Source: Aquila chrysaetos chrysaetos
Lineage: Eukaryota; Chordata; Aves; Accipitriformes; Accipitridae
Reading direction: 5' to 3'
NCBI RefSeq assembly: GCF_900496995.4
Contig: NC_044027.1
Coordinates: forward strand, 8,766,743-8,830,742
DNA length: 64,000 bases
Shown here: positions 10,977 to 19,150 of the stretch, one piece after another
Numbering within the stretch: position 1 is the first letter of the stretch
Layout of the letters: each line of letters starts with the position of its first letter
The notes under the pieces: generated by a model
What the model saw: the letters and a program-made list of their open reading frames with translations, nothing else
Database searches by the model: none
Told to the model about the DNA's origin: nothing
Made by a program: the position numbers and the translations under genes

Positions 10977-13900
10977 GAGCCTTTGATAAAATTAAAATTA
11001 GGTCCCCAGCATCAAGAAGTTGAGTTCCTTGTGGACTCTGGGGCAGAAAGATCTACTGTCCAGTCAGTGCCCCGAGGATGCTCACTGTCCTCGGAGAAAT
11101 TGCAAGTAATAGGAGCAAAAGGGGAACCGTTTCAGGTACCAATAATAAAAGGAGTGGAAATAGAAACTCCATCTCAATTTGGAATAGGATCCTTTTTGTT
11201 GGTACCTGAAGCAGAATACAATTTATTAGGAAGAGATCTAATGATTGAATTAGGGATTAACTTAGAGATAAAGAACCAAGAAATAGAGGTAAAATTGTGT
11301 GTTTTGACAATGGAGGATGAAGCTAAAATCAATCGTAAAGTATGGTCTACCCCGGAGTCAGTAGGACGATTAGACATTGCTCCCTTTGAAGTCACTATTA
11401 AGAACCCAGAAGTTCCAATTAGAGTCAAACAATATCCCATGTCACAACAAGGCAGACATGGACTACAACCAGTAATCGAAAGGTTGTTGCAGCAAGGATT
11501 ATTAGAACCTTGCATGTCACCACACAATACCCCCATTCTGCCCATAAAGAAATCGGATGGGTCCTACCGTTTAGTACAGGATTTAAGAGAAGTAAATAAG
11601 AGGACTATTACTAGATTCCCAGTGGTAGCCAATCCATATACTTTACTGAGTCAACTTTCCCCCGAATTAAAATGGTATAGTGTAATAGACTTAAAGGACG
11701 CATTTTGGGCCTGCCCTCTAAAGGAAAACTGTAGGGATTATTTTGCCTTTGAATGGGAAGATCCTGAAACCCATAGGAAACAACAATTAAGATGGACTGT
11801 ACTCCCACAGGGGTTTACAGAATCACCAAATTTGTTTGGGCAAGCTTTAGAACAAGTATTAGACACTTTTGAATTAAACCCAGAAGTGACTTTAGTGCAG
11901 TATGTAGATGATCTGTTGTTAGCTGGGGAAGATCAGGAGGCTGTTAGAAATGAGAGCATTAGATTATTGAACTTTTTAAACCTAAAGGGATTGAAAGTTT
12001 CAAAGTCTAAATTGCAGTTTACTGAAGAGGAAGTAAAATACTTAGGACACTGGCTGAGCAAGGGAACTAAGAAACTAGACCCTGAACGAGTGAACGGTAT
12101 TTTATCCCTCTAGGCACCAACAAACAAGAGGCAGATAAGGCAATTGTTAGGACTTTTAGGGTACTGTAGACAATGGACTGAAAATTATAGCAGCAAAGTG
12201 AAGTTTTTGTATCAGAAATTAGTGGGAGTAGGATTAATAAAATGGACTCAAGAGGACGAACAGAGTCTAGAAAACCTCAAAGCTGGCCTTGTAAATGCTC
12301 CGGTGTTAAGTTTACCCGATATTAAACGACCATTTTATTTGTTTGTGGAATTCAGAGGGAGGAACAGCCTTTGGGATACTAACCCAGGAGTGGGCTGGAA
12401 GAAAGAAACCGATAGGCTATTTTTCTAAACTATTAGATCCGGTTAGCAGGGGATGGCCTACTTGCTTACAAGCTATAGTAGCCACGGCCCTTTTAGTTGA
12501 AGAAGCTGGGAAAGTAACTCTAGGGGGAGAATTGAAAGTATATACACCTCATAACATATGGGGAGTATTACAGCAGAAGGCAGACAAATGGATCACTGAC
12601 GCCAGGCTGCTGAAATATGAGGGTATTTTAATACATTCCCCCAAGTTGGAACTTGAAACAACTAGTTTGCAAAACCCAGCTCAATTCTTATAAGGGGAAC
12701 CAAGTGAGAACCTAATTCATGATTGCGTGCAATTAATAGAACACCAAACCAAAATTAGAGAAGATTTAGAAGAAGAGGAACTACCGAACGGGTTGAAATT
12801 ATTTGTAGATGGGTCATCATGAGTGGTAAATGGGAAGCGAAGATCAGGGTATGCGATAATAGATGGGACCACCCTAGAGGTGAAAGAATCTGGCCCCCTT
12901 GAGGCGACGTGGTCAGCCCAAGCTTATGAATTATATGCGGTATTAAGAGCTTTGCAGTTATTGAAAAATAAACAAGGGACGATATTTAGAAATTCCAAAT
13001 ATGCATTCGGGGTAGTTCATACATTTGGCAAAATTTGGGAAGAACGAGGGTTAGTAAACTCTCAAGGGAAGGGCCTAGTACATGAGGCCTTGATAAAACA
13101 AACTCTAGAGGCTCTAAGAGGACCCAAACAAATTGCAGTAGTACATGTGAAAGGCCATCAGAGGGGTATCAATAAACAAATAAGGGGAAATAATTTAGCT
13201 GATGAAGAAGCAAAGAAAGCCACCTTACTAATCGTAAAGGAAGTGGAACAGACACAGACTCCAATAAAAGCCAATGGTATCGTGAGTTTTACCACTCAAG
13301 AAAAGGAAAAACTCAAACAAGCGGGAGTTATTGAAAAGGACGGGAAATGGTGTCTCCCTGATGGGAGAGAAGTAATTCCAAAGGGGGCGGCATGGAGAAT
13401 AATGAGAGAATTTCACAGGCAAACTCATTGGGGAGTACAGGCATTGGTAGACCAATTCGGAACTAAGTATATGTGTATAGGAATATATGGTATAGCCAAG
13501 AAAATCGTTGGGGAATGTTTAACATGCCAAAGGGTAAATAAGCATCAGCTCAGGGAAAGAGTACTAGGAGGACGCGAACTGGCTAAGAGACCATTTGAAA
13601 GAATACAAATCGATTTTACCGAACTTCCCAAAGTGGGCAGATACAAATATCTCCTAGTACTAGTGGACCATTTGACCCACTTTGTGGAGGCCTTCCCGGT
13701 AGCCCGAGCCACTCCAAAAGCTGTAGTCAAGGTACTGCTGGAAAACATCGTACCGCGGTATGGAAACATAGCAGTAATTGATTCAGATCAGGGACCCCAT
13801 TTTACCTCCAAGGTTATCAAGGAGATCTTGGATCTCTTAGGAACTAAATGGGAATATCATACCCCATGGCATCCACAGAGTTCAGGAAAAGTGGAAAGAA

Positions 13901-14430
13901 TGAATGGGGAAATTAAAAAACATTTGACTAAATTGATCATTGAAACTAAAATGAATTGGATAAAATGTTTGCCATTAGCCTTATTAAATGTAAGGACACA
14001 ACCCAGAGCAGACACTGGGGTCTCTCCTTTTGAAATGTTACATGGGATGCCCTATGACCTAGTAATGCCGATTGAGCACCCAAAGGTAGAAGAAAAATTC
14101 TTACAGGAATATATCATCGAACTCATGAAGAGACGGCAAGAATTGATAAAGAAGGGACTGATAGTGCAGAGACCACCCTTAGATAGTACAATACACAAAA
14201 TTACACCTGGAGATAAGGTACTGATCAAAACTTGGAAGGAATCATCTCTAACTCCCTGTTGGGAGGGACTGTTTCTTGTTTTGCTTACTACAGATACTGC
14301 AGTCCGGACTGCCGAAAGAGGGTGGACTCATGCAAGCAGAATCAAAGGACCAATTCAGAGCTCACGTTGGGAGGCGATTAGAGACCCTGACAGCTTGAAA
14401 ATTACGTTCCGAAGGAAAGCAGGTGAGTGA
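10935..14430 (+). pseudogene. pol: pol (protease, reverse transcriptase, RNase H, integrase), disrupted
   Basis: Pol runs in the gag frame after the UAG. Protease has LVDSGA at 11028-11045, with Ser in place of the commoner Thr after the catalytic Asp. Reverse transcriptase has DLREVN, a VIDLKDAF region, LPQGF and the catalytic YVDD at 11901-11912. A TAG at 12111-12113 interrupts the same frame in the RT connection region. The reading frame then shifts at about 12343-12360. A TAA at 12691-12693 and a TGA at 12820-12822 fall at the connection/RNase H boundary and early in RNase H. The remainder, RNase H plus integrase, is open for 535 codons to 14430. The order and motifs are gammaretroviral. 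No complete polyprotein can be made from this copy. Confidence 0.93.
12823..14430 (+). pseudogene. Open 3' part of pol: RNase H remainder and integrase
   Basis: This 1.6-kb segment has no stop. The RNase H part includes an Asn codon at 12991-12993 in RNSKYAF, where the family normally has a metal-binding Asp. Integrase follows with an HHCC zinc-binding region (HRQTHWG, then CLTCQR). Its catalytic core has the three acidic residues in context: QIDFTELP, then IDSDQGPHF, then GKVERMN. A C-terminal domain with a GPY/F-like WEGLFLVLL segment closes it. It starts directly after a stop codon, so it is a remnant and not a gene with its own start. Integrase is the best-preserved part of this provirus. 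Confidence 0.9.
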
Positions 14431-14674
14431 GACTGTCTTTTGTAACAACCCTAACTGTATATGTTATCCCTTTGTATGTTATAGGTGTAAACTCTGTAGA
14501 AAAAAGTGGTGGGTCCATTGCCCTTATGGATATTCCCCTAGCGGTATTTGCCACGCATGTTATAATCACGAACGGGAATTAACTGAACAAGCATTACGTG
14601 TGGGAGTAGCAACTGGGAAAATTCAGACGGGTCGTGACCAGAGTGAGATGTGGAGTCTGGGAGGTGAAAAATAA
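14399..14674 (+). CDS. Cysteine-rich reading frame at the pol-env junction
   Basis: This frame overlaps the last codons of pol and lies ahead of env. It is open from 14399 but has no ATG before the cysteines, so any translation would need splicing onto an upstream start codon or a non-ATG start. It carries nine cysteines within about 40 residues, in the order CX4CXCX4CX2CX2C, then a basic RKKWW, then HCPYG and a final CX2C pair. The spacing recalls the cysteine cluster of lentiviral transactivators, but this is visual resemblance only. A CAG|GTGAGT at 14420-14428 could also act as a splice donor. Gammaretroviral env normally overlaps the end of pol, so this spacer is unusual. It may be an accessory gene, a degraded leader, or chance. 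Confidence 0.4.
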   Translation, partial: KLRSEGKQVSETVFCNNPNCICYPFVCYRCKLCRKKWWVHCPYGYSPSGICHACYNHERELTEQALRVGVATGKIQTGRDQSEMWSLGGEK

Positions 14675-14870
14675 GAGTTGGGAAATCTATAAGTCAAAGT
14701 TGACTAAATATGACAAAGGAGGTTCCCCTGAAGAATACGACTGCTGCCGAGAAGATAGTACACCTCGCTGCTCTAAGCAGCAGAGTAGGCAGAGGAGAAG
14801 GCAGAGGCGTACTGCTGTGGGGATTGAGGTTAATGAACCACCTCCAGAGATGGCACATGAGGTCCCTTGA
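14610..14870 (+). CDS. Arginine-rich reading frame overlapping the env leader
   Basis: It is open from just after a TAG to a TGA at 14868-14870, in a third frame relative to the cysteine-rich frame and to env. It overlaps the cysteine-rich frame by about 65 bases and the env leader by about 160. It holds SRQRRRQRR, an arginine-rich motif of the kind that binds RNA and directs nuclear entry in retroviral regulatory proteins. A proline/acidic tail follows. There is no ATG upstream of the basic motif in this frame. A single frame change would place it downstream of the cysteine-rich stretch. Coding status is unproven. Confidence 0.3.
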   Translation, partial: QLGKFRRVVTRVRCGVWEVKNKSWEIYKSKLTKYDKGGSPEEYDCCREDSTPRCSKQQSRQRRRQRRTAVGIEVNEPPPEMAHEVP

Positions 14871-16767
14871 CTCACAACTCCCAGAGCCCATGACCTCAGG
14901 GCCGCCCCGAAGTTCCTCATCTCCCTCAGGGAATAGAACCGAAAACCAAATTAAATGTCAAAAATGTAGAAATATTTATAGGAAGAGCAAGGCCACACCA
15001 CTTTTCTCAATCTTAAATCTAAATATATGGATAATAAGTCTACTATCAATGCTGACGGAACCTGCCTGTGGGAACGAGAACCCTCATCAACCATATAAGT
15101 GGGCGTTTAGTAGATGGGATGATCAGAAAATTCTTGATACTACCATTACCGCAGGGGCACCCACATTTATTATTACCAATTGTAAGTTATTTGAAACCTT
15201 AATAGGAGATCATTATGTATGTCAACAAAAACTGGATGAAGGAAATGCAAAAGCCACCTATTGGTGCCCCAGTTCTAACCCAGGAAAAAGTTATTGCAAC
15301 TATCCGGGGGAATATTATTGTGCTTATTGGGGATGCGAAACTATAACAACAGGAGGTTGGAAAGTCCAAACTTCTGACCCATATCTTAAAGTTGACAGGG
15401 GACCCACGAAATGTAAGAAGCCTACTTATGGATTTGAGGGAGGTTTGGCTAATCTTGGTAATTGTAAGTACCTAATGATTCAAATATTGCAACCCCAACA
15501 TGATGGATGGGAAATCGGTAAGACCTGGGGAGTAAGATTTTGGGAACAGGGAAGCGACAGGGGAATACTTATTGTTATCAAAAAGGAAAAGATAAAACAT
15601 CTGCAGGCTGTAGGTCCTAATTCAGTAGTTAAGGAACCCAAAATACTACCCCCAACCCATGATATAACCATAGGAAGAAATAGTATTACCGAAGAAACCC
15701 TGAGATAAAGAAATCAGTCAGATCCTCTATGGGAAGGAACCCGGAGGGAAAATAATCCATCAGATCCTCTATGGGAAATAATACAAGCTACCTACCAAAC
15801 TTTAAATCATACCAAACGAAACTTAACAGAGGGTTGTTGGCTTTGTTATGATGTCAATCCACCTTTTTATGAGGCAGTTGGAATTAATGACACATATAAC
15901 TTGAGCTCAGAAGCAGCACCTTCCCAGTGCTCTTGGGGAAATAGGAAGGAGGGAATAACCATGCAACATGTTACTGGAATAGGGGCCTGTATAGGTACAG
16001 TACCTAGGACAAAGCAAACACTGTGTAGTTCTGTTAATACCAGCATCAACAAAACTGCCGGAAAATGGATTATTTCCCAGGAAGGGGCTCGATGGATATG
16101 TTCGAAAATGGGACTTACTCCGTGTGTATCTCTAAGTGTGTTTAATGCTTCTCGCGAATACTGTATACTAGTCACTATTATCCCGAGAATATTCTATCAC
16201 CAAGAAAGTGTAATTTATGACTATTGGGATATTGACACACAAAAAAGAGTGAAAAGAGAACCCATAACTACAATAACAATAGCCACACTGTTAGGTATTG
16301 GGGCAATAGGAGCAGGGACGGGAATCACCTCGCTCATCCAACAGAAACAAGGATTTAACTCCTTGAGGGCTGCTATAGATGAAGATTTAGGAAGGATTGA
16401 AAAATCAATAACGGCATTAGAAAAATCTTTAACCTCACTATCAGAAGTAGTGCTACAAAACCGGAGGGGGATGGATCTCTTATTCCTACAGCAAGGGGGG
16501 CTCTGTGCAACTCTAGGAGAGGAATGCTGTTTCTATGCTGATCACACGGGAATAGTTAGAGATACCATGACGAAATTAGGAGAAGGGTTAGAAAAACGGA
16601 AAAGGGACAGAGAAGCCCAACAGAACTGGTATGAGTCCTGGTTCACCCAATCCCCCTGGTTAACTACTCTGCTGTCAACCATAGCGGGACCAATAGCTGT
16701 ATTAATGTTGATTTTAACTTTTGGACCTTGTATATTAAATAGAATTATTGAATTAGTAAAAAATTGA
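14710..16767 (+). pseudogene. env: env (surface and transmembrane units), disrupted
   Basis: The envelope glycoprotein is in one frame from ATG 14710. A later in-frame ATG at 14890 is an alternative start that would shorten an oddly long leader. A hydrophobic signal-like stretch lies at about 14996-15060. The surface unit has several N-glycosylation sites and is cut by a TAA at 15706-15708. Beyond it the same frame continues with the CWLC isomerase motif at 15835-15846. A furin-type KRVKR lies at 16243-16257. The transmembrane unit has an Ala/Gly/Ile-rich fusion-peptide-like start, an immunosuppressive-domain-type segment, CX6CC at 16504-16530 and a membrane span at about 16654-16740. A TGA at 16765-16767 ends it shortly after the span. 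CWLC with CX6CC is the gammaretroviral pattern. Confidence 0.92.
15714..15797 (+). repeat. 42-bp in-frame tandem duplication in env
   Basis: The 18-base string TCAGATCCTCTATGGGAA occurs at 15718-15735 and again at 15760-15777, 42 bases apart, with related sequence between. The period is 14 codons, so the frame is kept. It lies just after the env TAA. Confidence 0.8.
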
Positions 16768-16893
16768 CTAGAAGCTCCACACCTGATGTTATTAAGAGGG
16801 CAGCATGAAGCCGAAATTGTTGAAAGAGAAACTCCCCTTCTTTCTCTAGCTCGAGAAACCGTAATCCGGTTTGACCAACAAAATGATGAAAAC
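16768..16893 (+). other. Env tail region and 3' untranslated segment
   Basis: After the env TGA at 16765-16767 the same frame stays open through this segment to a TGA at the 3' LTR edge (16909-16911). This suggests the envelope once had a longer cytoplasmic tail. No separate gene is visible. Confidence 0.5.
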
Positions 16894-16906
16894 AAAAAGG
16901 GGGGAT
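16894..16906 (+). promoter_or_regulatory. Polypurine tract
   Basis: AAAAAGGGGGG followed by AT lies directly against the TGT of the 3' LTR. This is where plus-strand DNA synthesis is primed. Confidence 0.9.
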
Positions 16907-17417
16907 TGTGATAAATTCATCTTATGTATTAATTCATCTTATGTATTTGTTAATGAAACCGGTTTTGTAAGCCTTGCACAGTATGTTCGCTTTTGCAAGG
17001 CAGTGTTAGCTCCTGCAAACAGGTGCAGTTGGAAACTTTGTAACTGTAAGGTCCTGCTAAGTGAACGGGATAGCTCGGCTTTCAATGCCTAATAAGGAAA
17101 TATTTTAAGGTACGCATGCTCTAAACGACAAGAAACACAGAAGAAGACTACAACCTTCATCCCACGACCCCCTTAGCAACCAGGCGCGCAATCGCAGAAG
17201 ACGCTAAACAAGGCCACGTGGGCTGAGACTCTGGGTTTTAGCCCGGCAACCAAGGACTATAAAAAGGGGGCTCTAAAGGGGTTGGGTGCGCGCCTGTTGG
17301 TAGAGCAGAGACTCCCCGGCCGCCCAGCGCTGTTTTGCCTGTTTGCTGCTTGCGTCGATAAATTTTGATTGGACTGTCCACAGGCTGGCGTATAATTTGT
17401 CGTTGCCACTTATAACA
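16907..17417 (+). repeat. 3' LTR of the provirus (511 bp)
   Basis: It is the same length as the 5' LTR and collinear with it. Its TATA box is intact at 17258-17265, but the poly(A) hexamer is GATAAA at 17357-17362. It ends TTATAACA, which pairs with the opening TGTGATAA. It lies about 1.0 kb upstream of, and in the same orientation as, the Neverland-like start codon at 18430. Confidence 0.95.
17357..17362 (+). terminator. Mutated poly(A) signal in the 3' LTR (GATAAA)
   Basis: The aligned 5' LTR bases (9009-9014) are AATAAA. The 3' copy has an A-to-G change at its first base. GATAAA is a weak variant signal, so transcripts may fail to end here. Confidence 0.75.
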
Positions 17418-17422
17418 ATATA
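17418..17422. repeat. Target site duplication, right copy (ATATA)
   Basis: It matches 8554-8558 and lies directly after the 3' LTR. Confidence 0.75.
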
Positions 17423-18119
17423 TATGTATTTACCTGAACCTTTCATATGAGGTGTTCAAGCAATTCACCCTGTCTGAATTCACCCTTCTAGTTGCTCCTT
17501 TTGCTTCAGCCAGGTGCTCCATTTCTGTGTACTTGTCCGTTTTCAATTACTCAGTACTAGAGTGGGTATCTTGAGTTGTTGCTTCTAGACATTTCTGACT
17601 ATATCTACATGACAAGTGGCTTTTCTGCAGTTACCTCTTGAACCAGTGCAATTCTTCAGACTAAATCAAGCGTTACTTCTCTGCCTCACTTCCAGCCAGC
17701 TGGCATGCTCAAATAGCCCAACCTTGGCTTTGCCCTGATTTCTCCTCTCTGCACAGAGGGGATCCAAGTCCCTTGTTACCCTTGTTTTCTGTGCTGGCAC
17801 CTCTCTGAGCTCCTCTTGAACTCTGAGAGACCTGTCAGGGTCCTGCCAGGTGCCCTGTGTCAAAGCCAGCCCCAACACCAGGTCGCGCCTTTCTAAGCCC
17901 AGGATAGCAGCTCGGGAGAATGAATGCTGGGGTATATATTGATCTAATTAATGTAGCTACTGGATTTAAGACCGCTCTTTCAAGGAAGCATTACTTTTGC
18001 TTATGTGCAAGTGGAGTTCCCTTTGCTGCAGCTGGTGCTCCTTGCCTCTTCGCTGTGCGTCGTGGAGAAAAGCCCGGCTCCCTCTGCTCTGTAACCCCGA
18101 GCTGGCAGCAGGCTGCAGT
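17423..18119. other. Spacer between provirus and CpG island
   Basis: This is ordinary-composition DNA upstream of the Neverland-like gene. An open frame on the + strand enters the first exon from here, but it lacks conserved sequence. I see no repeat or clear promoter element. Confidence 0.5.
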
Positions 18120-19150
18120 TGGACGCCCCCTCCCCGCCCCCGTAATTTTCCTCCCTTTCCCCAGACGAAGCAACCCCCCCCCACGCCCCAGCCTCTCCTC
18201 GCCCCCGACCCCCTCCTGTGCCGGGTCGCAGCCCCCCCGGGGCCGAGCAGCGGGGCTCCGCCCGCGCTCCCACCGCCGCAGCCCGGGAGGCAGCCGGGGA
18301 TGCCCGGGGAGTCCCCAGGGTGGGGGAGTCCCGTCCCCCCCCGTGTCCCGTCCCCCCAACCCCCGGAGCCCCTCCCCGGGCGGGGCCGGGCGCGCTATAA
18401 GGGGCGGCTGCGGCGGGGCCAGGCGCGCTATGGGGAGCGGGTGGTGCGGCGCGGCGGGGCCGGAGCGCGGGGCGCTGCTCTTCCTCCCCCTCCCCGTGCT
18501 CCTCTTCCTCCTCCTTCTCCTCCTCGTCCTGCTGCTGCTGGGCTGCTCCCGGCCGCTGGCGCTGCGGCGCGGCCCCGGGCAGGTGGGCTACCTGCCGGCC
18601 CCCGGGCTGAGCCGCAGGCAGGCTGCTCGCCGCGCCCGCCGCGCCCGCCGCCCCGGCGCCCTGCCGCCGGCCTTCCCCAACGGCTGGTACCGCCTGCTCG
18701 ACTCCGCGGAGCTGCCCCGCGGCGCCGTCCGCAGCCTCGCCCTGCTCGGTGAGTGAGAGCCAGCCGCCGCGGCCCCGGCGGGCGCGCCCGACCCCCGCCC
18801 GGGCAACGGGGGCGACGAGGCTGGGGATCCCGGCCGGCGCGCGGGGCTTCCCCGCTGGGTGGGGAATCGGGCACCGCCGCCCGGGCACCCCCGCTGCGGA
18901 AACGGGCACCCCCGGCCCGGATACCGGGGCGTCCCCGCGGGGGAATCGGGCATCCCTGCCCGGGCACGCCGCCGCGGCTCCGGGGCGCCCCGGCCTGGGT
19001 GCTTCTGCGGGGCACTGAGGCATCCAGGCCAGCGCCCGTGCTGGGGCACTGGCTCATCCCAGCCGGCATCTCCGTCGGGTCACCAGGACATCCCTGCACC
19101 GACATCCCCGCCGGGGCACCAGGGCATCCCTGCCCAGCCCCCCCCCCCCC
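18120..19150. promoter_or_regulatory. CpG island covering the promoter and first exon of the Neverland-like gene
   Basis: The stretch is very GC-rich with dense CpG, G/C runs and GC-box-like GGGCGGGGCC near 18377. A CTATAAGG lies at about 18394, only about 35 bases before the ATG, and is more likely part of a small repeat than the functional TATA box. The string GGCGCGCTAT occurs twice, at about 18388 and 18422, the second running into the ATG. Islands of this kind normally mark the transcription start. The precise start cannot be read from sequence. Confidence 0.7.
18430..18748 (+). CDS. nvd: Neverland-like exon 1
   Basis: The ATG has G at -3 and G at +4. The exon encodes residues 1-106 and one base of 107: a leucine-rich span, an Arg/Ala-rich linker, and [11 protein letters not shown], which resembles the start of the family's conserved region. 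The donor is GTGAGT. The upstream frame is open with no ATG nearer than 17920, but the hydrophobic anchor directly after this ATG supports it as the start. Confidence 0.88.

Larger units (their letters stand above)
8554..17422 (+). mobile_element. Full-length endogenous retrovirus, gammaretrovirus-like, with target duplications
   Basis: This is a complete proviral layout: target duplication, LTR, primer site, gag, pol, env, polypurine tract, LTR, target duplication. Both LTRs run from TGT to ACA, are exactly 511 bp, and differ at about six positions by eye. The 5-bp ATATA is present on each side. Gag and pol share one reading frame separated by UAG. The envelope carries CWLC, a furin-type KRVKR site and CX6CC. 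These are class I/gammaretroviral traits. Lesions seen are an in-frame TGA and a frameshift in gag, a TAG, a frameshift, a TAA and a TGA in pol, and a TAA and probably a premature TGA in env. The copy therefore looks recent but cannot encode complete proteins as it stands. Confidence 0.95.

Noticed and set aside
18001-19023. 340-codon minus-strand open frame across the CpG island
   Set aside because: It is opposite the exon and the GC-rich minisatellite, where stops are rare on all frames. No domain or splice context.
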